64,000 nt of DNA from Pilasporangium apinafurcum (taxonomy: Eukaryota; Oomycota; Peronosporomycetes; Pythiales; Pythiaceae): contig BCKE01000002.1 in assembly GCA_001600495.1 (NCBI GenBank), positions 326,347-390,346 of the forward strand, read 5' to 3'. The notes under the pieces were generated by a model. That model had not been told where the DNA came from, made no database searches, and worked only from the letters and a program-made list of their open reading frames with translations. Of this stretch, positions 23,170-33,932 are shown one piece after another. The stretch's first letter is position 1; each line of letters begins with the position of its first letter. Position numbers and translations under genes: made by a program.

Positions 23170-24361
23170 CTAATCGTTCTTCAAGTCCTCACCTTCCGAA
23201 TCCGAAGACGTACCTTCATATTCGTCCTTGCCAGCCTCATGGGCTCCTTTGGTCAGCACACCGATGAGCACGCGGATCAGTAAGAAACCCCACCAAATAT
23301 GAAGGAAATAGAGTGTCACAAGCAGGACGTTAAACATAAACCATGACGGCGGTCCCGGATATGGGAAGAGTTGTGTGAAATCATGCGCATCCGCCATGGT
23401 CATCGACGCTTCACGGTTCTCAATCAGCGTCGTGTAGAGCAGCTTGGTTGGGTACAAATAGATACGCATGTACGCCCATACGGCAAGGACGATGACGAAG
23501 AGAATTTCGCTTCCAAAAAAACCGCGAGGACCTTCTAATTTGAGATAGTTGGCCATCTTGAGCATGTCGAGCGGAATGTCCGAGAAGTCATGTAATAATA
23601 AAACAATCACCCCCACAGGAAGAAATCCCACGCGATACGACCATGTCACCAAGGCAATTGTAACAACATGGTGGGTCATCATCACGAAGTAATCCTTACG
23701 GATCTCTTCCAAAAATTTGCACGAAAATGCCGTGTAAATCCAAATGGCCTACAATGGAGAATGCACAGTTACTGTTAGCATGATGCCATCATCATCATCA
23801 TACATACTATGCAATTCATCTTTTGCGTAGACATACCAACTGAGTGATATAGAGCAACTTCGTCAAGAACTTTTGCTCAGGGAAGACACCAGTGTCTGTG
23901 CCTTGATTCCACACTAACGGTTTCAAAAGCATCAAGGTAGCACACATTAGCACCAATTTATTATTCTAAGCCAACACACATTCAATTGCAAACAAAATCT
24001 TACATGTCGTAGTGTCTTGCCACCACTGTTCGTCGCGCAGTACAATCAATTCGAAGATGGTCATGCTGACATGAATCACCAGTTGCCACGACTGATCACA
24101 CCACTTCTTCATTGCTACAGCTTTCTTCAACGGGTCCCCCAAGTGTTTCAAGAATGTTCGCGAGAACCACCCACCGGTTATCGCAAACACTTTCTTGGTG
24201 ATCATCACTGCTACGGCCACCACGCCAATCATCCCAACCAATATGGCTAACATTTGCGTGTCAGTTCGCAAGGTGTCCGTAATGATAATCAGTTCAAGGA
24301 CCAGCAACGCCATGAGGAGTCCATCAAAGAAGGCGTTGGGTTTTGGAATTGACTTCGCCAT
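23170..24361 (-). CDS. Ceramide synthase (LAG1/TLC domain)
   Basis: ER enzyme that N-acylates sphingoid bases with fatty acyl-CoA. Three exons, 24361-24004, 23913-23837 and 23748-23170, are phase-consistent and give 337 residues, within the family range. The Lag1 motif is plain in the last exon: FVMMTHHVVTIALVTWSY, then GVIVLLLHDFSDIPLDMLK. The paired histidines and HDxxD are the catalytic hallmark. Several hydrophobic segments surround it (near residues 12-30, 38-55, 185-205, 225-245 and 290-310), as expected of a polytopic TLC protein. The acidic C-terminus (EGTSSDSEGEDLKND) is like the regulatory CK2-type tails of other ceramide synthases. No homeobox-like domain is present. It is divergent from sequence right of 24362 and lies 200 bp from the CHZ gene start. 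Confidence 0.88.
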
Positions 24362-24612
24362 GGTATTTCAGTGGTTTTTATTACTCGCCCTCACTTGCTT
24401 CACGTGGTGCTCCCCCAACTCTCCTTTCTTCCTGAAGTGAGTCGAGGTCCTTTGTTCTTTGAATGACGTGCGCAAATAAAACGCGCGAGTTGAGGGAGAT
24501 GACGCCCTTGCAACTCACGATTTTAACGTGGCCCACTTCCTTTTTCTATGGGCTCAGCCGATGGTGATTGGTCCAAAACAACATGTGGTTATTATCATTA
24601 AACCTACAGTGC

Positions 24613-24835
24613 TGGCCAGCGCTAAATGGATAGTGGTTATTTTCTGGCCAATAAATACCGAAAATTGAATCAAATAACCCTACTTAAAAATGATTAAGGT
24701 TAGTAATCTTATTTTTNNNNNNNNNNNNNNNAAAAATAAGATTACTAACCTTAATCATTTTTAAGTAGGGTTATTTGATTCAATTTTCGGTATTTATTGG
24801 CCAGAAAATAACCACTATCCATTTAGCGCTGGCCA
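24613..24835. repeat. Perfect 104-bp inverted repeat around a 15-N gap
   Basis: The left arm 24613-24716 and right arm 24732-24835 are exact reverse complements, beginning and ending with TGGCCA and meeting at a run of 15 N (24717-24731). The arms are AT-rich and non-coding. This may be the ends of a foldback or terminal-inverted-repeat element whose middle was not assembled, or a collapsed hairpin. No target-site duplication is evident outside the arms. Confidence 0.9.
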
Positions 24836-25207
24836 ATAATGTATCTGTATGAAAAGTTGATTGCATTTTTATATGTGTAGCTGTAGAGTATTTGACTTTT
24901 TCGTTCACAAAAATGATGCCAATGAGAACAAGGGACCAGCTCTTATTTCATTGAATGTCATCTATCTTACTTGTCAATTTATTATCACCTCACAACATCA
25001 ATTTCAGTCGAAACCCATAACCGAGCCTTATTACAAGTTCAAGATTCTACTGAAGTACAAGATGGAAAGGACTGGAGGAAGGATGATTGAGTGTGAGAAA
25101 CACTATACAACAAAGACTTATTCTCAAGGTTGAGTCGGACTCGAACAGCAAAACAGGAGGTCTTCCCTGAGTTACTTGTACGTTGGTTTCTCATATGATC
25201 TCTTCAA
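24836..25207 (+). mobile_element. Degraded Fanzor (TnpB-like) element, copy 4
   Basis: It starts directly after the inverted repeat with a sequence matching the 5' edge of copies 1-3 (GTATGAAAAGTTGATTG type). The middle is unrelated or too decayed to align. From about 25030 an open frame gives YYKFKILLKYKMERTGG, IECEKHYTTKTYSQG, the segment just before the zinc ribbon in TnpB-like proteins. This frame is the cleanest of the family and lacks the stop seen in copies 1 and 2. The zinc ribbon itself is deleted and the shared 3' tail follows, ending near TCTTCAAG at 25207. Confidence 0.65.
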
Positions 25208-25463
25208 GATAAGTGACCAAGAAAACGACACATCCTCTATGAAAGTCGACCGAAATCATCGACTCCATATGTGAACTTGACATGAATTGTCGCCACCAGA
25301 TGACTTTAGTGAAGGATGAACACAAATTGCTCAGAAATAATATGAAACAATAAATCTCACAATGCATACCATAAAAGATATCATCATCACTGCAATCACA
25401 CCATATCTGTCAGATAAGCTAGTGCTACTGCGACATAAGACATCCACACAAGTACCAACGTGT

Positions 25464-26615
25464 CTATTCGAGCAGTCCGAATGGGTTATCATCATCGAAG
25501 TTGTCGAGCACGGACAAGCACGCACGACGGTTCACCTCCTGGAAATGAGCATGCAATTCATGGCGCAGCTTTTCAGTGCGGGCGTTCGAGGCAAGCTGCT
25601 TGCTAAGCTTGTCGTAAACAACCAGGATGAGGAATTGGTTAAGAACACACAGGCGGTAATGATGCTTCCAGTGTTCAAGAGTCAATGTCGATCGGCCCTC
25701 CTTGACCATCGTCTCGTGGTAGATCGACAAGCATTCCTGCTCCTGTGCCTGACGATCCTGATCCGTTACACCCACAATGAAAAAGAATGCCAGGTCTCGC
25801 ATCGGATTACCCTTGCCGCAGGTGGCCCAGTCAAGCAGCCACACGTTATCATCAGATACGTCATTTGGAAAGAGCATATTTGCGACATGGAAATCCCCAT
25901 GGATAAGAGTGGATGGACCATCTGCAACTAGATTATGAATGGTTTCAAGCTGACCAGGTTTCGCACTCAAGATTTCACACAACGTAGACAAGCGTGATTT
26001 CTCGGTACTTTGCAACGGAATGTCGTCCAGTACAGCAGCCCAACACTTAGGGAACTGAAGTACTTTTGCTTCGCCACTCAGGTCGCTACCAATTCCGGCT
26101 GGAGAGGCGAGACCAGCACCGTCATGGTTCCAGAATCGAGCATGCATTTGCGCCAGTTTCATGACTATCCCTTTGATTCGATTTGAAGGACAGCCGTCCA
26201 GACAGGTAAATGTTGAAACCGCAGGAACGCGATCCATTACAATCAACATATTTGAAGTGAAGACTGGCGTTGGGATCGCAAACGGTAATTTCTTGGACAC
26301 TTCCTTCTGTCGCTCGTTTGATTCTTGTCCAGTAAGTCCAAAGTCGTGGTAAAATTTTGATTCCACTTGAAACATCCTTTCGAAAGGGAATTCTGGACGT
26401 AGAAACTTTGCCACGACTTGGTTGTCTTGCGTTTGCCCCGTCGTGGAATCTTTAAGCGTTAACTGGATACTGACAACCTTTGAGATCACCCCCACATCGA
26501 GATCCTTCCATGTAAAAGACTGCATGACCTGGTGTGGATATCGCGAAGCAATGATACTGCGCAGAAACTCGATGGTGAGCGCTTCGGGGCTCGCAGGCAC
26601 CGTCTGGCTCGCCAT
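25464..26615 (-). CDS. CHK/aminoglycoside-phosphotransferase-like kinase
   Basis: Small-molecule kinase of the protein-kinase-like fold, intronless, 383 residues from the ATG at 26615-26613. N-lobe features include the VVAKFLRP strand with the putative ATP-binding Lys. The catalytic loop is plain: LIHGDFHVANMLF (HGDxHxxN), followed by WLLDWATCGKGNPMRDLAFF, where LLDW supplies the metal-binding Asp. This order matches the APH/ecdysteroid-kinase-like and CHK families. The C-terminal third is helical with Trp/His/Tyr-rich stretches. Substrate is unknown; family members phosphorylate antibiotics, steroids, choline or sugars. There is no signal peptide, so it is expected to be cytosolic. Its promoter region is shared with the divergent methyltransferase gene. 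Confidence 0.75.
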   Translation of the reverse strand: MASQTVPASPEALTIEFLRSIIASRYPHQVMQSFTWKDLDVGVISKVVSIQLTLKDSTTGQTQDNQVVAKFLRPEFPFERMFQVESKFYHDFGLTGQESNERQKEVSKKLPFAIPTPVFTSNMLIVMDRVPAVSTFTCLDGCPSNRIKGIVMKLAQMHARFWNHDGAGLASPAGIGSDLSGEAKVLQFPKCWAAVLDDIPLQSTEKSRLSTLCEILSAKPGQLETIHNLVADGPSTLIHGDFHVANMLFPNDVSDDNVWLLDWATCGKGNPMRDLAFFFIVGVTDQDRQAQEQECLSIYHETMVKEGRSTLTLEHWKHHYRLCVLNQFLILVVYDKLSKQLASNARTEKLRHELHAHFQEVNRRACLSVLDNFDDDNPFGLLE

Positions 26616-26840
26616 GTTCTTCAATCTTCACACACCAATTGCGCCTGTTTCTTCGTGTCAAATGCCAGGCTTTTTGATGACGCCAGCATTTCATGAATGT
26701 TGGTACCGATTCTGAAGGTGATTTTTTAGCTATGCACATATGATTTCACCCATTTATCCAAATGGGTTGACTGGGTTTTTTAAATCAGCGCAAGAGTGTC
26801 GGTCGGTGAAGGGAAACATTGATGAACATAATGAAGCAAG

Positions 26841-29800
26841 ATGCTGCCATCCCCACAAGAGAACGATCTTCATGGTGGAGATGTTCGATCTAGTGTTAAA
26901 AGCATGGCATTCTACGATGGCGAGAAAGAGGATGAAGGTCTTAGAAATGTCAAATTTGCCGAAAGAGGACATGAAGACGAGCATAATACAGTCCAATTAA
27001 TGCTAGAGAGACTGCGACGTGCCGATTTGATTCTATCTGATAATACCAAGAGACAGAAAAAGGAATTATTGCTTTATCTTCCAGATATGGCGTTAAAGAT
27101 TGTGACATCACGTGATAATCAAGAGCTCGACCCCAATAATGACAACAATCACAGCATCCGTGTTTCCAGTAAATATTCATCCGCTCTGTCATCTCTCTCA
27201 ATTCAATCCAATAATGTGGATTCGCTAGCGGCGTCTCTCTATTCAACTTCGACACGAGGCGCGCCTGGTAAATTCTACGATGGACAGACCCCACATTATC
27301 TACAAAGTGTATTGACACAATCAGGCGGAGACAATACTGACGAAAGTAAATCATGCACTGATCATGACAACAGCAGCGAAGAAACTTCAGATTTGGATCT
27401 TTCCAGCAGCAATGATAGTACGAGCGACCATTTAGAGTCGCTCAGCGATATCGACGCTGCGACTGATGTGCATGATGGGTCACTAAGCTCATTGAGTTCG
27501 CTTAGTCACCTTTCTGATTTTGGTGACATGCTTGTCCCTGACGTGATCGAAAACATCCCGTGTGTAGCTGGACAAGACAGCACGAGGGGATCCAAGAACG
27601 ATTATCAGAACTCACGGTCGCAACACGCGTATGCTAGAGTTTGGATGGAAGATGAAGTCGTGGATGCACAGGCCTGTCTCCCTCAGGAACATGAAAGCTT
27701 ATCGGAAGTTTCTTCTGACTATGACCTAGACACCAGTAGTGATGATGCTCTAGAGCTTCGCCCTTCGACAGCCGCGTTGAAAAACTTGCCTCTTCGGCAG
27801 GAGTCACACAAGCGCTCAACCATTACACGATGCCAGCGACACTTTATCATTCGTGAAGAATATTTTCTTAACTTTAGCGAACTACAGGCTGTCTTCGATG
27901 TACATCTACCACGTCGAAGAAGTTATTTCTTGGATGCTGGCTGTGGAACATCAAATATATGCAAAGAAATGGTGCTGCATGGGTATAACCACGTTTATGG
28001 GATCGATATTTCGACAGCAAAAGTTCAATTTCAGCTAGAAGAATGTGCGGGACTGTCAAATTTTGTTTATTTTGAGACGATGAGTATATCCAGCATGGCA
28101 TTCCCGGACAATTTCTTTGACTGCATTTTCACAAAAGCAACTATAGACGTATTAGCAGCACAGGGCAAGGAGACTGACCTGGATGCAGAGATCGCCCAAG
28201 TAGTCGTGGAGCTGTTTCGCTGTCTGCAACCTGGTGGGATTTGGATCTTCGTGTCGTGTCAGGCTCCGCAAATGACTGGCTTATACAGTGTCGAAGGAAA
28301 TTCCAGTCAGACTGACAGTACTCCGTGGTGGGAGTGGCATGAGATTAAGAAGGTGATGCACCATAACTGCGTACGAGTGAAGGAATATCGCGCGGGTATA
28401 CCTCTTGTATGGGATGGCAAACGGCAAAAGCCGTTCATGATTCGAATTTATCGACGAAACGAGTCGTCACGGCAACGTCTTGAACGGCTGTTATCGGAAC
28501 AAAGTGAAGAGAAGCGATTGATGAAAGAATATGACTCATTCATGAAGTGCCAGAAAGAACGTAGTCGCATGAGAACCGAATTCAACTTCATTGTGACTGA
28601 AATGAAGCTTATGGTCGAAGAAGATGCGATCTCGCAATATATAAACGCAGCAATGGATTATGATCGCGAAAAGGATATACGAGAAGTTAGGCGAAGGGAC
28701 ATATACAACGTGTTACTCAATGCCGAAAGGGAGGCAATGGTGAATGCCGATCTGATCTCGGCTGCTCTTCGTGAGGAATATCTCGGCATGTTGTCGTTAA
28801 TCAAAACTACGCTCGATTCGATAATTTGCGTTGTAATGAGATTAGTTTCAAACGAACAGGTTCACGATACCGTTGATATCCACAAGCCGCCATGTGTACA
28901 CAGCGATGAGATATGTACAACCGAGCGTACGCATGGTGAGAGCTGTATTGACCAATATATGACCGAGGTTGTTGAAGGAATAATATTACGAGCCACAGAA
29001 TCAGTCGGAAGTGGAGATGCCAGTCATGATTATCCTTCAGGAATTGATGGGCACTTGCACATACCAGCCATTCGAGACGAAAGCCTACACATTAATGATC
29101 ATGGATACACTGAGGTAGAAAATGTGAAGAGTGCATCAGTACAGGAGGAATCAGCAACATCGAAACGATCAGTTACCGATGTGCTAGAAACCACTTCGTC
29201 ACATCTACAAGAGAAGTTTGGCAGTGACAGTGCTGATAATGTAGTAGCTTCAGCACCCCCTACTACAGACACTTTACTTTCTGCGACTGACTTGAATGAA
29301 TTACAATGCGATGAACAACCACACCTAAAAGAGAACTACAAAATCAATAGCAGTGATGAGGTACGGCATGATATAATGACTGAATTGGCATCTGCGAACC
29401 ATCAATGGCTGGCAGAGAGCACAACACATTATGCACTCGTTGTGGAGCAGGATATCCCATTTGCATCCGATCAAGAGATCGCAGGAAATGATAAATGTTT
29501 TCTGGTGTCTGAGGATGTACAGTGTGATGCAATATACTGTGCCGTAGCATGTTTGACAGATATCATTGATGAGGCAATGGACCAGTATCCTCTTCTATCT
29601 GCCACAGATACATCAGAGTTTGCAAAAGAGAATGTGGCAACAGTTTATGAAGACGACAAGACGGTTACTGATCATACCTTTGTTCGCGAGGAAGTACCAG
29701 AAAGAAATGAGCAATTCCCTATTATGAATCTTTTGGAGAATAACGAGATTTACCAACGTCATAGTACACCAGAAATATCATCGGAAAATCAACAGTGTTC

Positions 29801-29909
29801 TGTTGAAGAGGTTAATGACGAAGAAGAGGAAATCATACAAGCATGCCGTGAAGCTATCGAACGTATTGTTGAGGAAATTCATCATGTAGAAGAAAGATCG
29901 TTAAGATAG
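26841..29909 (+). CDS. Class I SAM-dependent methyltransferase with long N- and C-terminal extensions
   Basis: Single exon, 1,022 residues from the ATG at 26841. Residues 1-330 are Ser/Asp-rich and probably disordered. The methyltransferase domain covers about residues 345-545: motif I LDAGCGTSNICKEM, the acidic-loop YGIDIS that contacts SAM, a post-II MAFPDNFFDCIFTKATIDVL, and LQPGGIWIFVS. These resemble the METTL13/METTL12-like eEF1A lysine methyltransferase group, where DNSFD followed by KGTLD or KATID is typical. Basic coiled stretches follow (ERLLSEQSEEKRLMKEYD). The last 400 residues are acidic, low complexity and without a recognised fold. A protein methyltransferase is the best guess. 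The extensions are not found in METTL13 relatives I know. Confidence 0.72.
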   Translation: MLPSPQENDLHGGDVRSSVKSMAFYDGEKEDEGLRNVKFAERGHEDEHNTVQLMLERLRRADLILSDNTKRQKKELLLYLPDMALKIVTSRDNQELDPNNDNNHSIRVSSKYSSALSSLSIQSNNVDSLAASLYSTSTRGAPGKFYDGQTPHYLQSVLTQSGGDNTDESKSCTDHDNSSEETSDLDLSSSNDSTSDHLESLSDIDAATDVHDGSLSSLSSLSHLSDFGDMLVPDVIENIPCVAGQDSTRGSKNDYQNSRSQHAYARVWMEDEVVDAQACLPQEHESLSEVSSDYDLDTSSDDALELRPSTAALKNLPLRQESHKRSTITRCQRHFIIREEYFLNFSELQAVFDVHLPRRRSYFLDAGCGTSNICKEMVLHGYNHVYGIDISTAKVQFQLEECAGLSNFVYFETMSISSMAFPDNFFDCIFTKATIDVLAAQGKETDLDAEIAQVVVELFRCLQPGGIWIFVSCQAPQMTGLYSVEGNSSQTDSTPWWEWHEIKKVMHHNCVRVKEYRAGIPLVWDGKRQKPFMIRIYRRNESSRQRLERLLSEQSEEKRLMKEYDSFMKCQKERSRMRTEFNFIVTEMKLMVEEDAISQYINAAMDYDREKDIREVRRRDIYNVLLNAEREAMVNADLISAALREEYLGMLSLIKTTLDSIICVVMRLVSNEQVHDTVDIHKPPCVHSDEICTTERTHGESCIDQYMTEVVEGIILRATESVGSGDASHDYPSGIDGHLHIPAIRDESLHINDHGYTEVENVKSASVQEESATSKRSVTDVLETTSSHLQEKFGSDSADNVVASAPPTTDTLLSATDLNELQCDEQPHLKENYKINSSDEVRHDIMTELASANHQWLAESTTHYALVVEQDIPFASDQEIAGNDKCFLVSEDVQCDAIYCAVACLTDIIDEAMDQYPLLSATDTSEFAKENVATVYEDDKTVTDHTFVREEVPERNEQFPIMNLLENNEIYQRHSTPEISSENQQCSVEEVNDEEEEIIQACREAIERIVEEIHHVEERSLR

Positions 29910-29977
29910 ACACACATGCACACAACAATAACTAACTACTTTTGCTAGATGTTACGTTTCTCCACACCCCAAACTGA

Positions 29978-31474
29978 TTAGAGCTCAACACCCTGGATTT
30001 CAAACGTTTGTACTGAAGCGGCAGGAAACGATGCTTGGAAAGATTTGTTGGTGATACTCTCCACTGATGCAGATGTATACAACGCCCCGGTTCCACTTGT
30101 CTCGGTTGTCCAAGCGTTGATCGGTCCAGCTACACTGGTATAGCCAGTGAGGTCGAAGGAAATTGTTTGTGTCGATGTGTCGGTGTTTACGGTCACGATA
30201 ACTAGAAGCTTGTTCGTCGAATCGTACGCAACCACCGTTTTCGCGTCACCATTGCTTACAATCGTCATTCCAGGACGAATATGGCGAGAGTACTGCGCCA
30301 TGACGTAGTATTTGGGATTAGGAGTACCAATCCAGGCGTCGCCAGGGTTGGACTGGATCAAACCCCATCCACCACTGTCTAATGCTTGCCAGTACACGAA
30401 GGCGGAGACACCCATTTCGTTAATGTCAAGTGCAATGGATTCCGCCATGGTCAATCCACTCGCGTCACTTTCACCGTACTCAGAATCCCATACTCTCTTG
30501 CCAAGCTGAGCACTGAGATCCTTCAAAGTGCCACGATAAGTTCCTCGGTACGCCGAGAGACCTTCGTAGCCGTGTGTATTCACTTTATTGATGGAATTGA
30601 TGACGGAAACATTCGAAGACATAGACTTTAGTGTTGTATACGCAAGTTCCGGGGAGTTTTCATCCGACACTGCGACATTGACGGTGCTGAGACCCTGACT
30701 GTCCAAGTGCTGCCGCAAGTACCCCACTACTTCATTTTGAGTTGCCAGCGTGAAATGACACCCTTCTTGTGTACCGGGATATTTCCACCACGTACTCATG
30801 GGCTCGTTGAACGGTTCGACGTAGTTGAAGTGAATTCCCCAATTGTCTTGAGCGTACTTCACCACTGTGGCAAGGTAGATAGCAAACCTCTCACGATTCC
30901 AACTTTGTAGATTGTCTCCTGACCCCTTATCACCACCTGCAGTGGCGTGATTGTTCGTCATCCACCAAGGAGGCGAGTTGGAAAACGCTTCAAGGACGTT
31001 TGCACCGCGCTGCTCTGCGGCTAGCAGCATCGCACGCTGTTTCACATCAGCATTCCAGCTCCAACTGGACGTTGTTGGGTCAGTACTGAACCAATCCAAC
31101 CAGAACAATTCAATCGCTTTAAAGGCAGGCATATTCTTGGATGTGGTCATGGAGACCTGCTTACCGCTATCGTTGATGGCATTACTACCTGTGCCACCGA
31201 TATTGTATCGAGCAATGTTAAGCCCAAGCGCCGGGATATCGGAGACGCCATTAGAAAGACTGACAGACGTATTGAGCGTGAACAGCATATCGGCAATATC
31301 AGTCTGGTCACCAAATACATTCGCCCACCAACACAGGGACGTTCCCCAGCCTTCCCATCGTGCGAGCAGAGTTTCCTGCGCTTCAATAGTGACTGTATAA
31401 TCTCCTGCGACGCGGCTCGAATATGTAAGCGCGAAGATTGCCATTGCCCTCACGAGTGTGTTGACTGACATCAT
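29978..31474 (-). CDS. Secreted GH30-type glycoside hydrolase
   Basis: Single exon, 498 residues. A signal peptide (about residues 1-24, with core AMAIFALTYSSRVAG) marks secretion. The mature protein opens with the family's GWGTSLCWWANVFG motif and continues as a TIM barrel, with NIARYNIGG and FSNSPPWWMT. The acid/base Glu lies in PFNEPMSTWW (near residue 221) and the nucleophile Glu in VWDSEYGESD (near residue 331). A C-terminal beta-sandwich rich in Thr/Ser follows. This pattern matches GH30 endo-beta-1,6-galactanases and related glucanases. In an oomycete, action on plant or own cell-wall polysaccharide is expected; which one is not decidable here. It is an ordinary, apparently intact gene. 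Confidence 0.85.
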   Translation of the reverse strand: MMSVNTLVRAMAIFALTYSSRVAGDYTVTIEAQETLLARWEGWGTSLCWWANVFGDQTDIADMLFTLNTSVSLSNGVSDIPALGLNIARYNIGGTGSNAINDSGKQVSMTTSKNMPAFKAIELFWLDWFSTDPTTSSWSWNADVKQRAMLLAAEQRGANVLEAFSNSPPWWMTNNHATAGGDKGSGDNLQSWNRERFAIYLATVVKYAQDNWGIHFNYVEPFNEPMSTWWKYPGTQEGCHFTLATQNEVVGYLRQHLDSQGLSTVNVAVSDENSPELAYTTLKSMSSNVSVINSINKVNTHGYEGLSAYRGTYRGTLKDLSAQLGKRVWDSEYGESDASGLTMAESIALDINEMGVSAFVYWQALDSGGWGLIQSNPGDAWIGTPNPKYYVMAQYSRHIRPGMTIVSNGDAKTVVAYDSTNKLLVIVTVNTDTSTQTISFDLTGYTSVAGPINAWTTETSGTGALYTSASVESITNKSFQASFPAASVQTFEIQGVEL

Positions 31475-32744
31475 TGTGGAGCGCTTTGCTACAGCGATTA
31501 CTGCAGCACACGGTCAGTGACAAGTTGAGGGAATTGTAAAATGAAACGATCGAAGTATGTGACCAGTTCGGTCATGGCGTTGATGAAGGGACATCAGAAA
31601 TGCAAAGGAGGATCTGTTGCTGTTTGTGCTTCGCCGCTTATACTCGACTGTGGTATCACGAGCAACTTATCCGGCTAGAAACGTGGGATGGAAACGTGAC
31701 AGCCTTCACCATGAAATCAGCTGGACGGATACTGGACTATCATGCAACCGCTTGCTTACAGCAAACGTTCAAATCCATGGGGAGAATCAGAAGGAAAGAC
31801 AGCTGTTCCGTCACAATTTTCCTCTTGTCGTCTCAGCTTCCGCTCTTCATAGACAGGCTCAACTGGGCCATGCATGACTCGCCCATCTCAAAAACTTGAG
31901 CACTTAGATGTTATAGTTGCGCCCAAACAATCATTTCGGAGGAGCAACACATTGCAGGTGACCGCGAGATATTAGATACAATTTAGACGTGGTCGAAGAT
32001 AGAGCACTGGTCGATAAATAATGAACCATATGATTACAGTGACTTTCTGTAAGGATTTTCCATGCAGTTATTCAGTAACTTGTCTGGAGCAATGGCAGCT
32101 TGCTCACGATCGTGCACTCAATATTGGTGGTTGTATCAAACAATCACCAAGAATCCCATGATGCGGTCAGTGTACCGATGTAGCAAGTGCGGGGAAGGCA
32201 GTGAAGCCACAATACACATCCCAGCAACTACAGTAAAACAACATAGATATCGATGTGGTATCAGGTGATGGGATAGAACCGGCCATTGCGGTGCGACTCA
32301 AATTCATGTGCAAGGTGACATAATAGTCGCTCAATTGCGATACTCTGTGTGGCAAACGGGTGGTCCACTAGTGCGGCCAGAATCAACACGGAAGTCTTAG
32401 TCGCCAACTGTGCTGTGCATGTTAAGCAATAGTAAAGCGCCAAGGAAATGGACTACAATACTACTGGACCTGTCTGTATGCAGGGTGTGTTTCAGGAACC
32501 TAGCATGCCACTCTTGCTACAAGAGTGGTGGGTACTCATTTTTTTGTAGAACGATCGATTGCTTCCCTTGACCATCTCAAGACACCACCAAAATTTCGAA
32601 GCCATTGGATAAATGACCATCACTCACAATGGGCAATGTACCCAAATGCACCTACGTAGGAACCCAAGAGATCTCCTTACATTTGAGTTTTTCCCTTCAA
32701 CAGAACCTGATCTAGTCAAACCGAAACAAGCAACGCAGAGCACA
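31475..32744. other. Intergenic region, no gene seen
   Basis: About 1.27 kb between the divergent GH30 and DBR1 genes. Small overlapping open frames (31600-31899, 32062-32268 plus; 32167-32443 minus) have no recognisable content or splice continuation. A short near-perfect inverted repeat, GCCACTCTTGCTACAAGAGTGG, lies at about 32508-32529. No transposon tail of the Fanzor type is seen. Confidence 0.4.
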
Positions 32745-33932
32745 ATGGTGAAGGTAGCAGTGGTGGGTTGCACGCACGGGGAACTGGATGCCCTATACGA
32801 GACAATCGACGCAATCAATGCTGAGCACCCAGGAGATCCGATCCGATTGTTGCTGTGCTGTGGTGATTTTGAAAGCTTACGCAATTCCAATGACCTCAAA
32901 TGTAAAGCCAGTCCGCCCAGGTACCGACACATGAACTCATTCCATCAGTACTACCGAGGCGAGAAAGTGGCGTCGGTACTGACAATCTTTATCGGTGGGA
33001 ATCACGAAGCGTCAAATTATCTCCAAGAGTTGCACTATGGTGGATGGGTGGCGCCGAATATCTTTTACTTGGGTGCGGCCGGCGTTATTCGTATCGCTGG
33101 ATTGCGAATTGCTGGGATATCCGGGATTTATAAAAAGAAATACTACAACAAAGGTCACTACGAAAGAATGCCGTACAATTCCAAAGCACTCAACAGCGTC
33201 TATTGCGTACGTGAGTTCGACATCTTCCAACTTTCTCATTTGGTCGGGATGCAACGGTTCGATGCAATTCTCAGTCACGACTGGCCCACGAACATCGAGG
33301 ATCATGGTGACATCGATGCGCTACTTGCTGTAAGACCGGATTTTCAGGTAAGTATGGACTTGGGCACATTCGGCAACCCTGGAACTCACCACTTGCTCCA
33401 GGAATTGCAACCGAAAAAATGGCTTGCCGGCCACATGCATGTCAAATTTGAAGCAGTGGTGCATCACAGTGACTCTACCGAAGAAGAGGACAAGATAACT
33501 GAATTCTACGGTTTGAACAAATGCACACATGGTAAAGCATGTTTTGAGGTCATTGAGTTCCCAACATTGGATACAATCGACAATGAAGAACCGGTTCGAG
33601 TCTTTATGGATGTAGAGTGGTTGGCCACGTTGCGGGCGTGTCACTGTTTAGCATCCAGAGGAACTGACATCATCGTACTTCCCAAACACAAGTTTGTGTT
33701 GGATGTTGATTGGGTTGAGAGGCGCTTAGCTAAGTATTACAGTGATCCTAGTCATAGCCACAAACAATACGGAGAGTGGATCACCGATTTTGTCATGACA
33801 GCACCGCCTCTTGGAGAAGAAGACACAGAGTCACCAGTGTATGCACTCGGGAACCCACAAACTGATGCCATCCTGGAGTTATTGGAGTTATGTCATGTGG
33901 TTACCACACCATACATAGGGGAAGAGCAGTAG
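32745..33932 (+). CDS. DBR1: RNA lariat debranching enzyme
   Basis: Metallophosphoesterase that cleaves the 2'-5' bond of intron lariats in the nucleus, feeding intron turnover. Intronless, 395 residues. I chose the ATG at 32745 because the conserved protein begins VKVAVVGCTHGELD. Upstream in-frame residues are unlike the family. Visible metal-site motifs are GCTHGELD, CCGDFES, IGGNHEASNYL, LSHDWPTNIEDHG and the C-side LAGHMHVKFEA. The IYKKKYYNKGHYE segment and the RPDFQ block also match DBR1. The length is shorter than human (544) mainly because the variable C-terminus is short, as in yeast and protists. An in-frame GTAAGT inside the DFQVSMD codons is not used as a splice donor, because homology continues straight through. 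Confidence 0.92.
   Translation: MVKVAVVGCTHGELDALYETIDAINAEHPGDPIRLLLCCGDFESLRNSNDLKCKASPPRYRHMNSFHQYYRGEKVASVLTIFIGGNHEASNYLQELHYGGWVAPNIFYLGAAGVIRIAGLRIAGISGIYKKKYYNKGHYERMPYNSKALNSVYCVREFDIFQLSHLVGMQRFDAILSHDWPTNIEDHGDIDALLAVRPDFQVSMDLGTFGNPGTHHLLQELQPKKWLAGHMHVKFEAVVHHSDSTEEEDKITEFYGLNKCTHGKACFEVIEFPTLDTIDNEEPVRVFMDVEWLATLRACHCLASRGTDIIVLPKHKFVLDVDWVERRLAKYYSDPSHSHKQYGEWITDFVMTAPPLGEEDTESPVYALGNPQTDAILELLELCHVVTTPYIGEEQ

Noticed and set aside
22355-23283. Plus-strand open frames opposite the CHZ gene and ceramide synthase
   Set aside because: They are antisense shadows; the same shadows recur at 40510-40947 because of the duplication.
33340-33360. GTAAGT inside DBR1 as an intron donor
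   Set aside because: The DBR1 homology continues straight through in frame, so no intron is needed.
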